Below are positions 1 through 8,900 of a stretch of 64,000 bases of DNA, one piece after another (position 1 is the first letter of the stretch; every line of letters begins with the position of its first letter). The DNA is from Euglena gracilis (Eukaryota > Euglenida > Euglenophyceae > Euglenales), in the NCBI GenBank assembly GCA_039621445.1, contig CP154955.1:43237540-43301539 (forward strand), in the 5' to 3' direction. The position numbers were made by a program, and so were the translations under genes. The notes under the pieces are model-generated. The model did not search any database and was not told the origin of the DNA. It saw nothing but the letters and a program-made list of their open reading frames with translations.

Positions 1-300
1 TTTTTTCCTTGATCATCTGGCCTCCAAAAATGCTAAATTTTATGAGAAAGCACAAAAAATGACCCCAAAGGGGGTTTTGGGTGCTATTTTGGGACTTACG
101 TGACTTCGAAAAATTTCGAAAATTTTTGGGAAATAACACCCCTCCCCAAATAAGACCCCCCCCCCCTCGTGCCGGGACTTCGGGCGAAAAAATAATACCC
201 CGGGGGTATTATTTATTACTCTTGTCAATGATTTGAGGAATTGTTGTCTCGGAATCCTGTCTTCCGCGTTTTGAAGGTTCCCTTTGGAAGGAGCGGCTGA
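1..300 (-). repeat. Dispersed repeat, inverted partner of the copy at 61.1-61.46 kb
   Basis: Read on the minus strand this stretch matches about 61,100-61,460. Both share the order: palindrome around AATACCCCGGGGGTATT, 'GAAGTC..' spacer, 'TTTTCGAAGTC', the 'CCCCTTTGGGGTCATTTTTTGT' type junction, and a tail reading GGAGGTCAGATGATC. No coding potential is seen; short open frames are low-complexity. The class of element is unknown. Confidence 0.6.
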
Positions 301-330
301 GAAGTTGCTGACAAAAAAGACAAAAAATTT

Positions 331-445
331 GTGTATCACATATGTATCACCAAATTTTTTTTAATGTATCACATATGTATCACCCAAAAAATTTTAATGT
401 ATCACATATGTTTCACCAAAATAAAATTAATGTATCACAGATACG
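331..445 (+). repeat. Tandem repeat with TGTATCACATATG units
   Basis: Four imperfect units of about 28-32 bp, each carrying TGTATCACATATG or a close variant followed by an A/T-rich spacer (CACCAAAATTTTTT). The last unit is diverged (TGTATCACAGATACG). It is a simple minisatellite with no sign of coding. Confidence 0.75.
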
Positions 446-518
446 TTGTGATACGCACTAAATGGCGGTCTGCTCCCCGGTCTCACCCAAGGGGAGGAAC
501 TGGGTGCATTCACTGGCT

Positions 519-1250
519 TTAGAAAATGACGGACTGGTTTTTTGAACCCCCCCCCCCGGCTGGGAATGCAATGGTATGGTTTGGTCCGATCCCCCCCCAC
601 CAGGCTTTCATCCACAGCCCTGGCTCTGGACCACTTTTGACCAGCAGGTTGTTGCGCACAGGACCTCCCTGGACGACAATTGACCTCTCTCCCACCCCAC
701 CATCTATCTGAAAATGGCCACTTTCATACTGGCCTTTGGCCAGGGGGTGTGGCATGGCCATACCATTGCTTAACACCTGTCCCACCCAACCCCCCGGGGG
801 GGGGTGACTGACTGGTTTTTTCAGAGTGACTGACTGGTTTTCTGGCCAAGAACCCCCTCCCCGGGGTGGGGTGGGCCAGAAAATGAAAAAGTGGCTGGCC
901 TGGCGCCGAAGGCGCCGGATTTTTTTTGTATTTTTTGAGACTTTTTGGCAAATGTTCATTGCCTCCTGAAGAGTGGCTGATCCCCCCCCCCCCCCGGGGG
1001 GGGTGAAGTGACTGACTGGTTTTTTGGGAAAAAGTGACTGACTGGTTTTTTTGGAAAAAGTGACTGACTGGTTTTTTTGGGAAAAAGTGACTGACTGGTT
1101 TTTTTGGAAAAAGTGACTGACTGGTTTTTTGGGAAAGGGTTACTGACTGGTTTTTTGGGAAAGAGTGACTGACTGGTTTTTTCAGAGTGGAAAGTGCCCC
1201 CCCCCCCCCCGGGGTCGCTAAGCAATGGTATGGCCATGGCACTACCCACT
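519..1250. repeat. Dispersed GTGACTGACTGG module with minisatellite core
   Basis: At 1,007-1,190 about seven units of 26-28 bp are stacked, each starting GTGACTGACTGGTTTTTT and ending GGGAAAAA. Single copies of the same phrase occur at 805-845, 5,575-5,625, 12,515-12,545, 14,785-14,825 and 14,990-15,020. Several are beside 'GTCGCTAAGCAATGGTATGG' and a C-tract/G-tract junction. The 519-960 part also carries a GGCGCCGAAGGCGCC hairpin followed by a T-run. Long open frames here arise only from the repeat periodicity. Confidence 0.7.
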
Positions 1251-2761
1251 AACCCCCCCCCCCCCCGGAAGTGTGCGAAAATCCTCCCCCCCCCCCCCCC
1301 GCCTGCCCATCGTACCCTCTCCCTGGGGTGGGCACTTCCTTAAAAAGAAGCCTGGTCGCTGAACCACCAAACCACCCCCCTCCCCCACCGGGCTTAGCGG
1401 AATGGCTGACTGGTTTTTGGCCCGGATTTAAATAAAATCCCTGCTTGGGAAGCTTTTCAACAAGTGTGCAATTTTGTTGTGATATATTCAAACAATTTTT
1501 TTTGTTGGAGGTTTTGAGTGCTGAAAATTCTGGATAGAATTTTTGGAGAAGTTCCCAAATTTTACCGTGTGTTTCTGCATTTTTTAACTGGTTTCAAGCC
1601 TCTCCTTGCCCGCCCCCCTGGGGTGCACGAGACCAGCCTGGGGTGGGGTGGTCAGACTCCCCCACCACCGCAACACGACACGAAAGACCTAAAATCTGGC
1701 GTCCCCCGAAATACGGTGAGTGCCTGGGAGTGGTCGGATCCTCCCCACCAGAATGGGGGGTGGCCAACCCCCCACCCATCACACTGCACGACTGCACGGT
1801 TTCTGGGATTCTCGTACAGCCCCCCCCCCCCCCCGTCAGCACTGTGGCTGTTTGTTCGTTGCCTTTTCTCCCTTCTTCTGGCCTGGCGCTGTTTTCGCCT
1901 CTGGCCCTTTTTTGTCGGTGTACGTGGAGTACCCCAGGGTCCGTTGCCCCGGCCCCTCCTGGAAATGATCCAAAAAATGATCAAATTGAAAAAAAATATA
2001 AATGGATATGGCATTTATTGGCATTAAACCCCATTTTGGGGGTATTTTAGACCACTTTGCTACTGAGAAGGAAAAAAAAGACCACAAACGCCGTTAAAAG
2101 TCAAAAATTGTCAATTTTTGGAGGCAATGGCCTGAATTTGTCGAGTTCTCTCAATGAAAAGCAGAGGTCAAATTGCTGGACACATGCAAAAACGTTTCTT
2201 CCCCGTTCCCTGGCAATTGTGTGCCTCTGTATTGCCCAATTTGTCACCCCTGGCCAGTTTGCCACGGAACATTTGTGTGGAGGTGGTTGAGTGATTTCCA
2301 GCGGTAAAGTTTTTTTTTGCCCACCTGCCAACGCTTTGAGAAGTGTCAGAGGGTTCACAGGTTCACTGTCTCCCCCCAGGGGATTACTCAAGCCGGAGGG
2401 TACTCTACCCCCCGGGGGGGGGTCCAGCCACCCAGCCAGCTAGCTCAAATCCAGCCAGCAGCCCAAATTCGGGCTGGGAGCCCGCCCCCCCCCCCCCCCG
2501 GGGGGGCTCCCAGCCCCAAATAAAGTGGGCTGCCCAGGTCACCTATCCCTGCATTTTTTCCACTCACACAGCTTCCTCCATCACAACCCCCCAGCCTTGA
2601 TCTAGCTCCATCCACCAAAATGTCGAAAATGGCAAAAAAAACAGAAAATTTTGTTTTTCCCCGACCCAGCCCAGCCCAGCCCCCTCCCGCCCCGGACCCC
2701 CCCTCCCCCCCCCCGGGGGGGTCCAGCCAGCCAGCTCAACCTGGGGGGGGGGGTCCTTCAG
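1251..2761. other. Non-coding stretch, no gene recognised
   Basis: It holds many C-tract/G-tract junctions, T-runs and low-complexity A/T segments. Proline- or glycine-rich reading frames are products of the homopolymers. Any 5' exons of the RAP gene that starts at or before 2,762 could lie here, but none could be identified. Confidence 0.6.
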
Positions 2762-2981
2762 AAATCCCCTGGTCTCCCCTCACTGCACCGGCCGTCCTGG
2801 CAGCGAGCATGATTTGGGCGTTTGCCACGCTGGGCCTCATGCCCCCGGCCCTGCTGCAGGCCCTCGGCACCCACATCAGCTCCAACCACTTTGCCGCCTA
2901 CTTCAGCGCCGGGGATGCGGTCCGCACAGTCTGGGGTCTGACGGTGCTGAACTGCCGCTTCGACCCTGCCATGTCCACTCA
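2762..2981 (+). CDS. RAP gene exon a (helical repeat)
   Basis: It encodes a segment with LAASMIWAFATLG, then LLQALGTHISSN, then SAGDAVRTVWGLTVLN. This is the helix-pair pattern (W-A-A/L-A-T-L-G) seen upstream of RAP domains. The acceptor is taken as CCTTCAG just before 2,762. The donor GTGTCG at 2,982 leaves two bases (CA) in the last codon. GC-rich coding bias contrasts sharply with the flanking C-tract sequence. Confidence 0.65.
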
Positions 2982-5900
2982 GTGTCGTGCCTGGTTTTTT
3001 GCGGGTTGGAGAGACCCATGCACCTGCAGTTTTTTTTGTATTCTTTGCCCCTTACAGTTGTCTTTGCCTGTTTTTTTGCCTGTTGGCTGTGAATAAATGG
3101 CCTCGATTTGTGGCGTTATAAATCCCAGGCGAAACTCTGGTGGTGCCTTGCTGGACCGCCTCCGATCGTTGAAGGTAACCCTGATGCAGCAGTGCCCTCC
3201 GGAGCTACACCCGTTCTTCCTCCACATCAGCCAGAACCAGGCATTGCTGCGGTACGCCAATGTATTGCCTGGGGCATGGAGTTTGACTATTGCTCACACA
3301 CACATTCCATTTTCTTAAAAAAATCATGACACTGGAATTAGGCTGTATTTTAGTCGGGTGCCAACCCCACCCCGGGGGGGGGGGTGCCTGCCTGGGCAGG
3401 CACTCCAAGGCACTCCAAATCCGACCCCCCCAGGGGGGGGCACAGGCTTCTGCTTAAGGGATTGCAGTACCCCGGGGGGGGGGGCTGGACTGCAGCAAGT
3501 CCAAATTTGGCCAGTGGGATTTCTAGCAGACCCCCCCCCCAAGGGGGGGTCTGCTGGCAGGGCTGACCAGTGGAATTTTTTTTTCCAGTGACCGTGAAAT
3601 TTTTTTGGGACCCCCCAAAATGGCCAAAAAAAATGCCCGTTTTTGGCCTTTTTTTTGGGATTCTTTTGAACAAAATCAGCCAAAAACCTATTAAAAACCT
3701 CATTTCCACCTCGGCGCGCAGCCCCCCCCCCCCTCCCGGGGTCTAACTAGTCCATTTTTTCCAGTGTCCAGCCGATTGGCTAGCCAGTACCCCCCCCCCT
3801 CCCCGGGGTCCTTAAGCAAAAGCCTGGTGGGGCACACGGCCAAAAGTGCACTAGCACAACCCTGGCGCCAAAAGGAGCCAAAAATGGCCTATTTTCAAAG
3901 GGATGTGCTTGGGCACAGGCCGAAATCCGAACCCCCCCGGGGGGGGGGGTAGTGCCTGCCTCATAGCCTGAAGAGTCGAACCAGGTTGGGAGGTGCTGGA
4001 AACCGATGAACACCATTTCCTGGGTCGTGGACCAGAGTAGCCGGCTGGGAGCGATGGAGGAGACCCAGGGGGGTGGACCCGGCAGCAAAGTAAGGTTCGC
4101 TTTTGCGCGGGTGCCTGACCAGGTTCCAAGTGGGTGTGCTCGTGGGACAGGGCTGCCCCGGGAGGTGCCTCCGGGCCTGGAACAGACCTACCCATGAGTT
4201 TGTTCCCAATTGAGTGGACCTGTCCACTGAGTTGGGCGCACACCTGCTGGGGTCGTGGACTGGAGTAACCGGTGCGTCGTCATGGTGAAGGAGACCCCCC
4301 CAAACTAAAGTGGAGTATGTGCCTGGCGGGCGCTTGGTGGCCGGCGTCGTAAACAAGGTAAGTCCCGCCAGGCTCCGGCCACCTCCACCTACACAGACAA
4401 AAGGGCCAGAGGCAAACAACAGCGCCAGGCCAGAAGAAGGGATAAAAGGCACCAAAAAAACAGCCACAGAGCACACAGGGGGAGTATTGCCTGCCTGGGC
4501 AGGCACTCCAGACCCCCCCCCCTCCCCCCGGGGTTGGTAAAAAACAGCCTGACTGGAACCCAGAAACGTTTGTTTCTGGGTTCCAGTTTGTTTCTGTTTC
4601 GTTTTGTTTGTTTTTTTCTGTGTTGTTTCTTTTGATGCGCACTGTGCCCCACACCCATTGGCAGCTATCCCCAACCTGGTGATCGAGGCGCGCACCGTTT
4701 TTGCCACCCAGTCCTGCTCAGCCCGCATTGTCCTTTCTGTTCTGAAGGCTTTTGGCTGAACCATTTGTCCAAGCACATTTGCATTTTTTGAGACAGAGGG
4801 GGGGGGGGGGGCTTTCAGGTGCATCATTGTATGCACGTCGCAGCAAAGCCAGCGAAGTGCAGCGAGTGTTTTAGGGGCACCCCCCAGAATTTGCTGGATT
4901 TTGCTGGTCCGGTTGGGTCGACTTGCTGGCTGACCCACTCCATGATGGAGTCGCCGTACCAGCAGATCCTGGCAGACGCGGTGCGGGACCTCGGCGTGCC
5001 GTTCCAGGAGGGGGCGGTGCCAGCCGACGCCGGCGGCTACCGTATCGACGTCCTCCTGCTCGGCCCCCGCATCGCGGTGGAGATTGAGAACCTCACTGCT
5101 TTCCTGCTGAGCCGCGGCCAGGCGGCGCCCGAGACACACCTCCCCCCCCCTTGTCTAAGCACCACCCTTGTCTAAGCACCACCCCCCCCCGGTTCTTACC
5201 CATCTTTTTAAAGGCCATCGTCACGGGGAGGTTTATTTTGGGTGCAATTCTAAGGGAAATTTCTCAAAATTTTCGAGATTTCTGCAACTTTTGAGACCTG
5301 ATTTGGTGAGGTATTGCTGATTTCTGCATCCAAATGTGTGTAAATTCAACAGTGGACCTCCAAAATAAGGGGAATTTTCCTTTTCGGCACGAAGCGCCGG
5401 ATTTTTTTGCAGTCAAAATTTCCCCCCTTGTCTAAGCACCACCCCCTGGTTCTTACCCATATTTTGGCAAATTACGCACCCCCCCCCCCCCCCGGTTCTT
5501 ACCCATCTTTTCTAGTGCTTAGACAAGGTGGGTACAATCACTCAGTCGCTGGCCAACTCCCCACCAGGGGGGGGGTAGTGACTGACTGTCTTCCCGAAAA
5601 AAGTGACTGACTGGTTTTTCGAAGAGTGGAGTGACCCCCCCCCCCCGTCGCTGACCCCAGGCAGGGCGTAGCTGACTGGGCCGGAAGCGAAGTTAGCGCC
5701 GGCCATAAACAGACAAGAAGCCTTGGTGCAACTAAGGGGGTCCAGCCAGCCAGCAGCCTTTTCCCAGCGCGGTACCCCCTCCCTCAACGAGATTTGTTTA
5801 TTTCCAGCCGCCCTTCTTTTTACCGCCCTGGACGGTGCAAAGATGGGCAAAAATGGGTTAAAAATGAGCAAAAATGGGTCGAATTTGGGCTGGCCAGAAA

Positions 5901-6482
5901 TAATTGGGGTCAAAAAGTCGATTTTTGTATAATTGGCAGTTTTGGGGCATTTTTGCATATTCTATTTTTTTGGCACCCGGTTTGACCCCGGGTGAGCTGG
6001 ACCCGGGGCGGGGGCGTTAAAAAACGCCCTGGCCCCAGGGGCCTGAAAATTGGTTTTTTCAAGATACTCCTGGATTACTTGGCAAGAGAATTTTGTTGAA
6101 GGCAACAACAAGGAGAAAATTTTTTCCACAAACGTTTTTCTATTGCGCTGCTTGCACAAGTGCCGCGGCGTGTTGACACAGAAAAGATTGGCCGACCCAG
6201 CAAGGCTCTTTTCTGAGGAGGTTTGCCTGTGTGTGCAGGCCTCCTGCCTCCGAGGTCGTGGAGGCAGCATGCTGCAGCGGTTTCCTTTTGTATTCTTTTG
6301 GTGGGAGGCTGCCTGGCACCGAGGGCCTGCGCTTGTCGGGGGCGGCTCTTCTGAAGCACCGCCAGCTGTGGGCGGCAGGCTACCGGGTGGTCTCCATCCC
6401 GTACTACGAGTTTGTGCGGCTGCCGAGCCTGCAGGAGCGGAGCGCCTATTTGCAAAAGAAGATTCGGGCGCTGTTGCGGTGA
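2762..6482 (+). CDS. RAP-domain protein gene, multi-exon, 5' end unknown
   Basis: Five GC-rich coding islands in one direction assemble into a RAP-family protein. These are putative RNA-binding proteins, usually sent to mitochondria or plastids to process organelle RNA. Exon a carries a helical repeat of the type that precedes RAP domains. Exons d and e carry the two halves of the RAP domain, ending in the hallmark GYRVVSIPYYEF and a stop codon at 6,480-6,482. Exons a and b join in phase: a ends CA before donor GTGTCG, and b starts G after acceptor CCAG, giving Gln. The b-c and c-d joins are less certain. No start codon or targeting peptide was found, so the N-terminus must lie upstream. The introns are full of C-tracts and repeats. 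Confidence 0.65.
3129..3280 (+). CDS. RAP gene exon b
   Basis: It starts after acceptor CCCAG. Its first base completes the Gln codon left open by exon a. It continues RNSGGALLDRLRSLK, then CPPELHPFFLHISQ and ALLRYANVLPGAW, which looks like a further helical segment. The 3' limit is uncertain: possible donors are at 3,173 (GTAACC), 3,261 (GTATTG) and 3,281 (GTTTGA). Only the last leaves the phase needed by exon c. Confidence 0.5.
4665..4756 (+). CDS. RAP gene candidate exon c
   Basis: After acceptor TTGGCAG the frame reads IPNLVIEARTVFATQ then SARIVLSVLKAFG, followed by an in-frame TGA at 4,757. It looks like an amphipathic helical repeat just upstream of a RAP domain. The donor is unclear. 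It may be GTCCTT or GTTCTG inside this island, which would skip the stop. Confidence 0.4.
4951..5147 (+). CDS. RAP gene exon d (first half of RAP domain)
   Basis: The frame reads SPYQQILADAVRDLG, VPFQEGAVP, GGYRIDVLLLGPRIAVEIE, the expected start of a RAP domain: a restriction-endonuclease-like fold with a conserved D in 'YRIDVLL' and E in 'AVEIE'. The exon probably starts after GATGGAG. No GT donor exists between the GTGGAG at about 5,078 and the TIR element that starts at 5,148. The exon therefore runs up to, or into, that element. Confidence 0.65.
5148..5528. mobile_element. TIR element (MITE-like) in a RAP gene intron
   Basis: The left end has two tandem copies of CCCTTGTCTAAGCACC (5,148-5,163 and 5,165-5,180). 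The right end is its reverse complement GTGCTTAGACAAGG (5,515-5,528). Inside are GGTTCTTACCCAT phrases, a GCGCCGGATTTTTTT motif and two C-tracts. Related pieces lie at 7,060-7,250, 9,170-9,300, 16,690-16,880 (inverted) and 63,375-63,690 (inverted). There is no coding capacity, so it is non-autonomous. No clear target duplication was found. Confidence 0.65.
6324..6482 (+). CDS. RAP gene terminal exon e (second half of RAP domain)
   Basis: The exon is 53 codons including TGA, in phase 0 after acceptor CACCGAG. It reads GLRLSGAALLKHRQLW, AAGYRVVSIPYYEF, then SAYLQKKIRALLR and stop. The GYRVVSIPYYEF segment is the most conserved part of RAP domains (typically 'G-[WY]-x-V-[VL]-x-[IV]-P-[YW]-x-E-[WF]'). 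The short basic tail after it is normal for the family. Confidence 0.8.
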   Translation, partial: GLRLSGAALLKHRQLWAAGYRVVSIPYYEFVRLPSLQERSAYLQKKIRALLR

Positions 6483-7348
6483 TGCGGGGGAGTTTTCAAT
6501 CAGAGCACCATTTGCCGTTTTTTTTTGCAGGATTTTTTCCCCTTCTCAATATACAATGTGGGGAAACAACGTGCGAGGGCCCCAAGCGAGTATTACCCAA
6601 ACAGGTCCAGCATTAGCTATTCATGAAAGGTGTGGTGCCAAATTTTGCGATGAAATGTGAAGAAGCTAATGAATTTTGGTGCGCTGTGGATACCCCATAA
6701 CCCCAGCCTTTCAATTCTTCAGGTCACAGCACTGATTGGCACAACTCTCGGTGTATCATGCAGTAAGCTACCTCATTTTCAGTCTCACCTTGTTTGACTC
6801 GGGCGAAGCGTGCGCTTGCTTTCCTTTTGTTGTTCTGCGTTGTGTTCTCACACTCCATTCCCAACAATTTTCTGCTTTTTTTCCCTGCCATTTGCGGAAT
6901 CTCAGGATACACAGGAATCCTACCGGTTTGGACCACACTCTTTGGCAAAAGCAATTTTTCTCATATGTTCATCACAGGTTCCTCCTTTACGGTTAACCGA
7001 GACAACACACAAAGAGCGCTTTACAGGAACCCGTACCCCCCCCCCCCCCCGTCAAAGCGTCACCTTTGTTTAAGAACCTCTCCCCCCAGTTGTTACCCAC
7101 CTTTTAAAGGTCATTTTCTCAGGGAGGCGTATTTTGTGTGTGTTTTCAAGAAAAATTTCTGGAGAATTTTGAAATTGTGGAACTTTCTGAAGCCTGGTTT
7201 GGTGAGATGTTGTTAATTTTTGCACCTGTCATCAGGGTTTGATCTTTAAGGACCCGGGCGTTGGTGGGGGGGGTGTCCTCCCCCCCCTGTACCGGAGGGG
7301 GTCCTGACCCCCCCCACCTGCCAAAAGGGGCTGGACCGGGGGGTAACA
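6483..7348. other. 3' flank of RAP gene, no further gene seen
   Basis: It contains the likely 3' UTR and A/T-rich sequence, then at 7,060-7,250 a truncated copy of the CTTGTCTAAGCAC-type TIR repeat (shared 'GGTGAGATGTTGTTAATTT' end). No frame shows domain-like sequence. Confidence 0.5.
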
Positions 7349-7606
7349 GTAGGAGGAGGTTCGAGCTCGAACCTCCTCGAACGTTTTTGAGCCCCCCCCC
7401 TCTTCGAGGGGGGGGGGGCTTAAAATCCTCCTCGAACGACCTCAAACGACATTCGAGGAGGATTTTGATCCTCCTCGAATGACCTCGAACGACATTCGAG
7501 GAGGATTTTGATCCTCCTCGAACGACCTCGAACGACATTCGAGGAGGATTTTGATCCTCCTCGAACGACCTCGAACGACGTTCGAGGAGGATTTTGATCC
7601 TCCTCC
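7349..7606. repeat. Tandem palindrome array, 43-bp period
   Basis: A perfect palindrome AGGAGGTTCGAGCTCG... (7,351-7,376) precedes units starting at 7,451, 7,494, 7,537 and 7,580. Each unit is a self-complementary GAGGAGGATTTTGATCC core flanked by TTCGA/TCGAA, separated by the linker CGACCTCGAACGAC. Each unit can fold into its own hairpin. It reads through as an Arg/Ser-rich open frame on the minus strand, which is an artefact of the period not being tied to stops. Confidence 0.85.
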
Positions 7607-7847
7607 TACGCACATACATTCAAGTTTCAGTTGCAAGTTTTTTTGGGGTTTGTTAGCATGGTTCATTGTTCTTGATTCTGCTTGTTTGTTTTTTTTCTTA
7701 CGCAGGAATGCACTTGTTCATAAATATTTTCATTCAAAAATATTCTTATACCGAGAGAATTTCTGAGGTTATTTGAAGGAATAGGGTTAGGGTTAAGATT
7801 TCATCCCCAATGGTTGTAACCATCCCGCTCATCGTTGTTATATTTCC

Positions 7848-8000
7848 CTCTACAGGGTACAGCGAACCCAAAGAGTCGCCCAACTAGGGTTAAAAACATG
7901 GGGGGACCCGAGCGAGGCGCCGAAGGCGCCGAGCGAGGGTCCCCCCATGTGTATTAACCCTAGTTGGGCGACTCTTTGGGGTAGCTGGTACCCTGTAGGG
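7848..8000. mobile_element. Foldback element, copy 1
   Basis: The left arm (CTCTACAGGGTAC.. CCAACTAGGGTTAA) and right arm (TTAACCCTAGTTGG.. GGTACCCTGTAGGG) are nearly perfect inverses. They meet at CGAGCGAGGCGCCGAAGGCG. The whole 150 bp would form one long cruciform or RNA hairpin. No transposase is present; it is a MITE or foldback type by structure only. Confidence 0.65.
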
Positions 8001-8276
8001 GGAAATTTTCCACGCGTTTTAAAAGAAACATATTTTTTGGAACGTTGCAATTTTTTTTGGGAGTTTGTTACCATTGTTCATTGTTCTTGATTCTGCTTGT
8101 TTGTTCTTTTCTTACGCAGGAATGCACACATTCATAAATATTTTCATTCAAATAAATAATGAATAAAAATGTTCATATACCGAGAGAATATCTGAGGTTA
8201 TTAGAAGGAATAGGGTTAGGGTTAGGATTTCATCCCCAATGGTTGCAACCATCCCGCTCATCGTTGCTATATTTCC

Positions 8277-8641
8277 CTCTACAGGGTACACAGCGAACCC
8301 AAAGAGTCGCCCAACTAGGGTTAATACACACAAGCGCGACAGCCCGTGCTGACGCACGGGCGGGATTTCACCGACACAGGGGGGATGCACGGGACGCAGG
8401 CCGATCCAACGGTACCGGTGCGGGCGTCCAACTCTCAAAGGTCCGCGTCAAACGCACCCCTACGCAGCCAAATCGCGTCGGCATTGGCGGCATTCGCGGA
8501 GCGTAGGCGGGACAATGCTCGGGTAAGGAGGTAGGTAGATGGGGGGACCCTCGCTCGGCGCCTTCGGCGCCTCGCTCGGGTCCCCCCATGTGTATTAACC
8601 CTAGTTGGGCGACTCTTTGGGGTAGCTGGTACCCTGTAGGG
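8277..8641. mobile_element. Foldback element, copy 2 with 230-bp insert
   Basis: It has the same arms as copy 1 (8,277-8,322 and 8,590-8,641). The centre holds about 230 bp of GC-rich sequence (ACAAGCGCGACAGCCCGTGC onward) and then the ATGGGGGGACCC..GGCGCCTTCGGCGCC..GGGTCCCCCCAT hairpin. The insert has no recognisable product. Confidence 0.6.
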
Positions 8642-8728
8642 GGAAATTTTCCACGCGTCTTAAAAGAAACATATTTTTTTCCTTATGCAGGAATACACTC
8701 ATTTATTCAAAAATATTCCCTGAACGAC

Positions 8729-8900
8729 ATTCGAGGAGGATTTTGATCCTCCTCGAACGACCTCGAACGACATTCGAGGAGGATTTTGATCCTCCTCGAA
8801 CGACCTCGAACGACGTTCGAGGAGGATTTCGATCCTACTCGAACAACCTCGAACGACGTTCGAGGAGGGTCGAGATCCTCCTACTACTGTCCATCCCACT
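8729..8900. repeat. Second 43-bp palindrome array
   Basis: Units start at 8,729, 8,772, 8,815 and 8,858 with the same 43-bp spacing and hairpin core as the array at 7,451-7,606. The last two units are more diverged (GATTTCGATCCTACTCG). The two arrays bracket the duplicated foldback units. Confidence 0.85.

Larger units (their letters stand above)
7622..8690. repeat. Two tandem units with foldback cores and TTAGGG-like motif
   Basis: Unit 1 (7,622-8,035) and unit 2 (8,036-8,690) share the order: GTTCATTGTTCTTGATTCTG, CTTACGCAGGAATGCAC, ATACCGAGAGAAT, AGGGTTAGGGTTA, CATCCCCAATGGTTG, then a foldback. In each foldback CTACAGGGTA..AAAGAGTCGCCCAACTAGG is followed by its inverted copy around the palindrome GGCGCCGAAGGCGCC. 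Unit 2 is longer because about 230 bp of GC-rich sequence sits between its arms. A partial copy of the left arm occurs at 60,943-60,990. Confidence 0.75.

Noticed and set aside
519-1249. Minus-strand frames of 97-172 codons with repeated KKPVSHF/NQSVT
   Set aside because: They are translations of the 26-28-bp minisatellite and C/G tracts in several phases, without start context or homology.
4005-4300. Possible structured RNA or exon (two copies of GGGTCGTGGAC..GGAG)
   Set aside because: The two copies share only about 40 bp with substitutions, and no family or consistent reading frame could be recognised.
7349-7606. CRISPR-like array (regular repeats, equal spacing)
   Set aside because: Repeats and 'spacers' are both the same sequence in every unit, the units are palindromic, there are no cas genes, and the window is eukaryotic.
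7146-7666. Arg/Ser-rich protein on the minus strand
   Set aside because: It is a translation of the 43-bp palindrome array; the period is not a multiple of three, so all phases stay open.
8146-8230. True telomere (AGGGTTAGGGTTAGG)
   Set aside because: Only two to three repeat units, embedded in a duplicated dispersed unit with ordinary sequence on both sides; the same holds at 61,058-61,076.
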